A stretch of 45,000 nt of DNA from Gammaproteobacteria bacterium CG11_big_fil_rev_8_21_14_0_20_46_22 (GTDB lineage Bacteria; Pseudomonadota; Gammaproteobacteria; UBA12402). Both the position numbers and the translations under genes were made by a program. The notes below the pieces were generated by a model. It searched no databases. It saw only the letters and a program-made list of their open reading frames with translations, and had not been told where the DNA came from. Location of the stretch: positions 14,448 to 59,447 of the forward strand of contig PCWT01000008.1 in assembly GCA_002796245.1 (NCBI GenBank). Reading direction: 5' to 3'. Below are positions 42,518 through 45,000 of the stretch, in pieces (the stretch's first letter is position 1; each line of letters begins with the position of its first letter).

Positions 42518-43324
42518 ATGTACAAAATCTACTGCATCTCAGACCACACAGGCTTAACCAGCGAATCTTTCGCCAAAACGCTATTAAGCCAGTTTAAGGA
42601 TTTACGCTACCGCTTTGAGACCATCCCGTTTGTGGACTCTCTGAAAAAAGCCCAAACGCTCAGCAACAAACTAGCCAAAGAATCCGAAGAAGACAAAGTC
42701 ATCGTGTTTTCAAGCATCGTGGACCCTAACTTGCGCGAAGTATTTTTGAACAAGCCATTTGAATACATCGATTTGTTTGCCACGTTTTTAAAACGACTTG
42801 AATCGCATTTTGGCCAAACAGCGCTACGTGAAACAGGCCGCGTGCACGGTATGAAAGACATTAACCGTTATATGCACCGTATCGAGGCGATTGACTTTGC
42901 CGTGCAACATGACGATGGCTTAAAAACCGAGCACTATGAAAAGGCCGACGTTATTCTCACCGGCGTTTCACGTGCCGGCAAAACCCCCACTTCGCTGTAC
43001 TTAGCCATACAGTACGGTATTCGCGCCGCGAACTATCCGCTGACCGAAGAAGATTTACAGCACGAAGGCCTACCAGCTTGTCTTTCAAAGCATCGTAAAA
43101 AACTCTTTGGCCTGATGATCAACCCGGAGCGCTTAAGTGAAATTCGCCAAGAACGCCTACCGGGCAGCCAATATGCCAACATTCAACAATGCCGAAAAGA
43201 ATTGCACAAAGTCGCCCAGTATTTTGAGCAAGACGGCGTGCCCTATTTAGATACCACCAGCTTGTCGATCGAAGAAATCGCGACGAACATCATCACGGCG
43301 ATGCAGCTTGAGAAAAGGTTTTGA
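42518..43324 (+). CDS. ppsR: PEP synthase regulatory protein (kinase/pyrophosphorylase)
   Basis: Bifunctional DUF299 enzyme: it inactivates PEP synthase by ADP-dependent phosphorylation of the Thr near the catalytic His, and reactivates it by phosphate-dependent dephosphorylation. The 268 residues show the N-terminal YCISDHTGLTSE, the P-loop GVSRAGKT at 149-156 with the conserved PTSLYLA following, and the C-terminal HKVAQYFEQDGVPYLDTTSLSIEEIA. Its target ppsA is in this window on the other strand. The ATG is the only plausible start, and the region just upstream holds a promoter but no ribosome site. A strong bidirectional terminator follows. Confidence 0.95.
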   Translation: MYKIYCISDHTGLTSESFAKTLLSQFKDLRYRFETIPFVDSLKKAQTLSNKLAKESEEDKVIVFSSIVDPNLREVFLNKPFEYIDLFATFLKRLESHFGQTALRETGRVHGMKDINRYMHRIEAIDFAVQHDDGLKTEHYEKADVILTGVSRAGKTPTSLYLAIQYGIRAANYPLTEEDLQHEGLPACLSKHRKKLFGLMINPERLSEIRQERLPGSQYANIQQCRKELHKVAQYFEQDGVPYLDTTSLSIEEIATNIITAMQLEKRF

Positions 43325-43340
43325 TTAGCGCTACGCACAA

Positions 43341-43366
43341 AAAAGCCCGCTTTACGCGGGCTTTTT
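43341..43366. terminator. Bidirectional intrinsic terminator
   Basis: AAAAGCCCGC at 43341-43350 pairs perfectly with GCGGGCTTTT at 43356-43365 around five bases, with T-runs on both strands. It serves ppsR (+) and the small secreted-protein genes (-). Confidence 0.92.
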
Positions 43367-43388
43367 CATAGTCTCTTTAAACAATGTG

Positions 43389-43790
43389 TTAGGACCATTT
43401 AAGCCTGCACTCAACTGTAGCAGTCGCAGACTGAAGATCTGAAGGTAACTTCAAGTGCATGACTAGCTCTCCACTGGTATTGGGTTCAAAAGGATCAATC
43501 ATAACCTGTGTTTTATAGCCGCCAGGCTGGATAGTTTGCTCAACCATGTCATCACTGCCTTTAACCGAATGGAAAAGCTCAACAGGATAGCTGTAGCTAG
43601 TATTAGAGCAGGTCAAGCTGTAGTGCTCACCAGACTCAGCAGCCGTTGAAAATTTAAAGCCTTCAGGCTGCGTCGACGCAAGATGGATATTCATATACTG
43701 CCCAGCTTTAACAAGCGATGAGTTAGCGAATACGGTTCCGACCGCACCGAAAGCCATCAAGCCCATTATTGTCATTTTAAATAATCTCAT
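43389..43790 (-). CDS. Small secreted two-cysteine protein B
   Basis: Unrecognised. The 133 residues start with a signal peptide (FKMTIMGLMAFGAVGTVFA), and the mature part is beta-rich with just two cysteines, in YSLTCSNTSY and near the end in VECRLKWS. The pattern of Tyr-x-hydrophobic-x-Cys early and hydrophobic-acidic-Cys-x-hydrophobic-Lys at the very end also occurs in the gene 28 bases upstream, so the two look like distant paralogues with one disulphide each. AGGAG lies eight bases before the ATG. It is the second gene of a two-gene operon that ends at a bidirectional terminator. Export to the periplasm is predicted; the role is unknown. Confidence 0.75.
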   Translation of the reverse strand: MRLFKMTIMGLMAFGAVGTVFANSSLVKAGQYMNIHLASTQPEGFKFSTAAESGEHYSLTCSNTSYSYPVELFHSVKGSDDMVEQTIQPGGYKTQVMIDPFEPNTSGELVMHLKLPSDLQSATATVECRLKWS

Positions 43791-43818
43791 GATAAATCTC
43801 CTAAGTTAGACAAACGCA

Positions 43819-44304
43819 TTAACTGACTTGCTTAAACGTGCAATCGATATGTGCTTGCTGGTATATACTGAAATCAAGATTGGAAAAATTGACCATCAAT
43901 ATCATCGCAGTGTCGGCGATGCTTACATGATCCTGCGGAGACACTTTAAGTGGTCCGCTTGCTTGGCCCGGCATAATATTCGCCGATTCCCAATAGTATC
44001 GATCATGATTCTCATCACCCGGTTTAGACCCACCAAAGATGACTTTAACCGATCCAAGAACAACTTTAGGGTCGGTGGGCTTATACTCTTCACTGCGACA
44101 ATTTACCTCGTAAACATTATTAGGATTATTATCCAAAAAATCGATAGCTTGACTATGAAACCCGATCCATTCATCAAGTGGAATCTGGTACTTAAACTCT
44201 CCCCCAGATAAAGCGGGTATGACGACAGTTTTCGTAGCCGCCATTGTCGTGGTCGATAATAGCGCTGCCAGCGGCAATACAAACAAACAGTTAGATAGTT
44301 TCAT
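43819..44304 (-). CDS. Small secreted two-cysteine protein A
   Basis: Unrecognised. The 161 residues begin with a clear signal peptide (LSNCLFVLPLAALLSTTTMA). The mature domain has two cysteines, in YEVNCRSEEY and near the C-terminus in AHIDCTFKQVS, matching the layout of the downstream gene. It is rich in Asp, Asn, Pro and Tyr, with beta-strand alternation (KVVLGSVKVIFGG). An AGGGGA about nine bases upstream supports the ATG at 44304. A short perfect palindrome (CCGTCA-TGACGG type) lies at 44331-44344 in its leader. The gene lies between the rRNA terminator and ppsR. I cannot assign a function. Confidence 0.75.
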   Translation of the reverse strand: MKLSNCLFVLPLAALLSTTTMAATKTVVIPALSGGEFKYQIPLDEWIGFHSQAIDFLDNNPNNVYEVNCRSEEYKPTDPKVVLGSVKVIFGGSKPGDENHDRYYWESANIMPGQASGPLKVSPQDHVSIADTAMILMVNFSNLDFSIYQQAHIDCTFKQVS

Positions 44305-44420
44305 TGGATATTTCCCCTTTTTTTGTAATTAACCGTCATGTGACGGCTTGAGCAGTTTATCACCAGCTTTCAAATTCGTCGAGATTAGAAGTGAAAAGCA
44401 GCAACACTAGCCACAAAAAA

Positions 44421-44452
44421 AAAGCCCGACAGTATTTCCACTGTCGGGCTTT
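44421..44452 (-). terminator. Second rRNA-operon terminator
   Basis: AAAGCCCGACAGT (44421-44433) pairs perfectly with ACTGTCGGGCTTT (44440-44452). On the minus strand a run of nine T follows. It comes after the 5S-like unit. Confidence 0.9.
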
Positions 44453-44465
44453 TTGAATTTAAAAC

Positions 44466-44624
44466 CTGGCGATGTCCTACTCTCACAGGAGGGTAAGAGC
44501 GGACACTATCAAAGCAACGCTTTGATCCGCTCGAACGGGTTTCACACGGATGTGAAACCCTGGACGCACTTAGCGAGGGCCGGATGCCCGAGCTTAGTGG
44601 GCCCGGGGCTGCCCATGTGAGAGC
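44466..44624 (-). pseudogene. 5S-like unit: intact 5S 3' end joined to an unrelated hairpin-rich body
   Basis: Its last 23 bases on the minus strand are the same as the 3' end of the 5S gene (TGTGAGAGTAGGACATCGCC plus AGG). Upstream the 5S body is replaced by about 135 bases that form perfect hairpins: ATCAAAGC/GCTTTGAT near 44510-44530, GGGTTTCACA/TGTGAAACCC near 44537-44560, and an imperfect CACTTAGC/GCTTAGTG hairpin. It is bounded by two similar terminators. It is unlikely to work as 5S rRNA; it could be a degraded copy or a distinct small RNA. Confidence 0.6.
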
Positions 44625-44630
44625 AAAAAA

Positions 44631-44663
44631 AAAACCCGACAGCGGTTTGCACTATCGGGCTTT
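44631..44663 (-). terminator. First rRNA-operon terminator
   Basis: CCCGACAG (44635-44642) pairs with CTATCGGG (44652-44659) with one mismatch, and ten T follow on the minus strand. It lies 12 bases past the 5S gene. The flanks match those of the terminator at 44421-44452, indicating duplication. Confidence 0.8.
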
Positions 44664-44675
44664 TAGAATTTAAAA

Positions 44676-44790
44676 CCTGGCGATGTCCTACTCTCACATG
44701 GGGAGACCCCACACTACCATTGGCGCTAAACGTTTTCACTTCTGAGTTCGGGATGGGATCAGGTGGTACCCGTTCGCTATTGTCACCAGG
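44676..44790 (-). rRNA. rrf: 5S ribosomal RNA
   Basis: About 115 bases with the expected ends CCTGGTGACAATAGCG and AGGACATCGCCAGG pairing as helix I, the conserved GGTACCACCTGATCCCATCC region, CCGAACTCAGAAGTGAAA, and the CCCATGTGAGAGTAGG segment. It follows the 23S gene on the same strand after about 135 bases of spacer. Confidence 0.96.
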
Positions 44791-44926
44791 AAACCGGTTT
44801 TTAGACACATTGTTAAAACGCTTTGCCGAAGCAAAACTTAATATGTCCAAAGAAATCTTTGGCGTATTCACAACACAAGCTTATAAAGCTCGATTTTCTC
44901 TTAGCCCAAATATTTGGGTAATATAT

Positions 44927-45000
44927 GGTTAAGCCGCACGGTCAATTAGTACTGGTTAGCTCCATGCATTGCTGCACTTCCACACCCAGCCTATCAACGT
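44927..45000 (-). rRNA. rrl: 23S ribosomal RNA, 3' end only
   Basis: The complement of the last bases matches the conserved 23S 3' end (start of the match GGTTAAGCCGCACGGTCAAT, then AGTACTGGTTAGCTC and CCTATCAACGT). The gene continues beyond the window. The exact 3' end is uncertain by a few bases. Confidence 0.93.

Noticed and set aside
44791-44926. tRNA gene in the 23S-5S spacer
   Set aside because: No cloverleaf, CCA-end or T-loop sequence can be seen in the spacer.

Overview
The window looks like chromosomal DNA of a gammaproteobacterium of moderate GC content. Support comes from lptM-dapF, lapA-lapB, hofQ/pilQ next to aroK, dusA, trmB, mltB, a ppsA/ppsR pair and the 3' end of an rRNA operon (23S, then 5S, minus strand). 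Large orphan proteins and many short palindromic repeats would fit a host-associated or Legionellales-like lineage. That placement is inference only, because no 16S sequence is present.

Layout. 1-4000: repeat DNA, then the minus-strand run lptM-dapF-trkA-trkH. 4266-9333: an esterase, then a two-gene ABC importer (fused permease, ATPase with extra C-terminal domain) that runs into a CPA1-type cation/proton antiporter, with no solute-binding protein nearby. 9319-14229: an orphan membrane protein, an orphan HAD-like protein, photolyase and a DUF1704 putative metallopeptidase. 14336-18109: mltB, trmB, hemE and aroK, with two hairpin elements in the gaps. 18106-20588: a reduced DNA-uptake or type IV pilus secretin operon. 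20915-25735: PBP1a, a small beta-barrel protein and an MFS carrier. 25744-26387: a hicAB toxin-antitoxin pair with a perfect operator-like palindrome. 26582-30263: a nucleoside deaminase, then lapA-lapB-dusA. 30206-32797: an 863-residue orphan with tandem repeats. 33190-34934: two tandem isopenicillin-N-synthase-like oxygenases. 35096-40244: a small secreted protein, then ornithine aminotransferase, arginase and PEP synthase. 40311-43324: a second large orphan lying between ppsA and its regulator ppsR. 43389-44304: two related small secreted proteins. 44421-45000: rRNA genes, with an apparent altered extra copy of the 5S 3' end plus terminator.

How the genes fit together. Arginase and ornithine aminotransferase turn arginine into glutamate semialdehyde. 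PEP synthase and its bifunctional regulator open gluconeogenesis from pyruvate. Together they suggest growth on amino acids. TrkAH and the antiporter handle K+, Na+ and pH. LapAB, LptM, PBP1a and MltB serve the envelope.

The most interesting pattern is a family of three intergenic hairpins (4111-4200, 15433-15577, 16443-16523). They share a core with two small GGA-loop hairpins 22-24 bases apart, but their outer stems are unrelated in sequence and still self-complementary. In all three the GGA strand is the sense strand of the gene downstream, which resembles CsrA/RsmA binding sites. Other noteworthy points are four further palindromic repeat families, a possible leaderless ppsR promoter, the orphan proteins, and the 5S-like unit.
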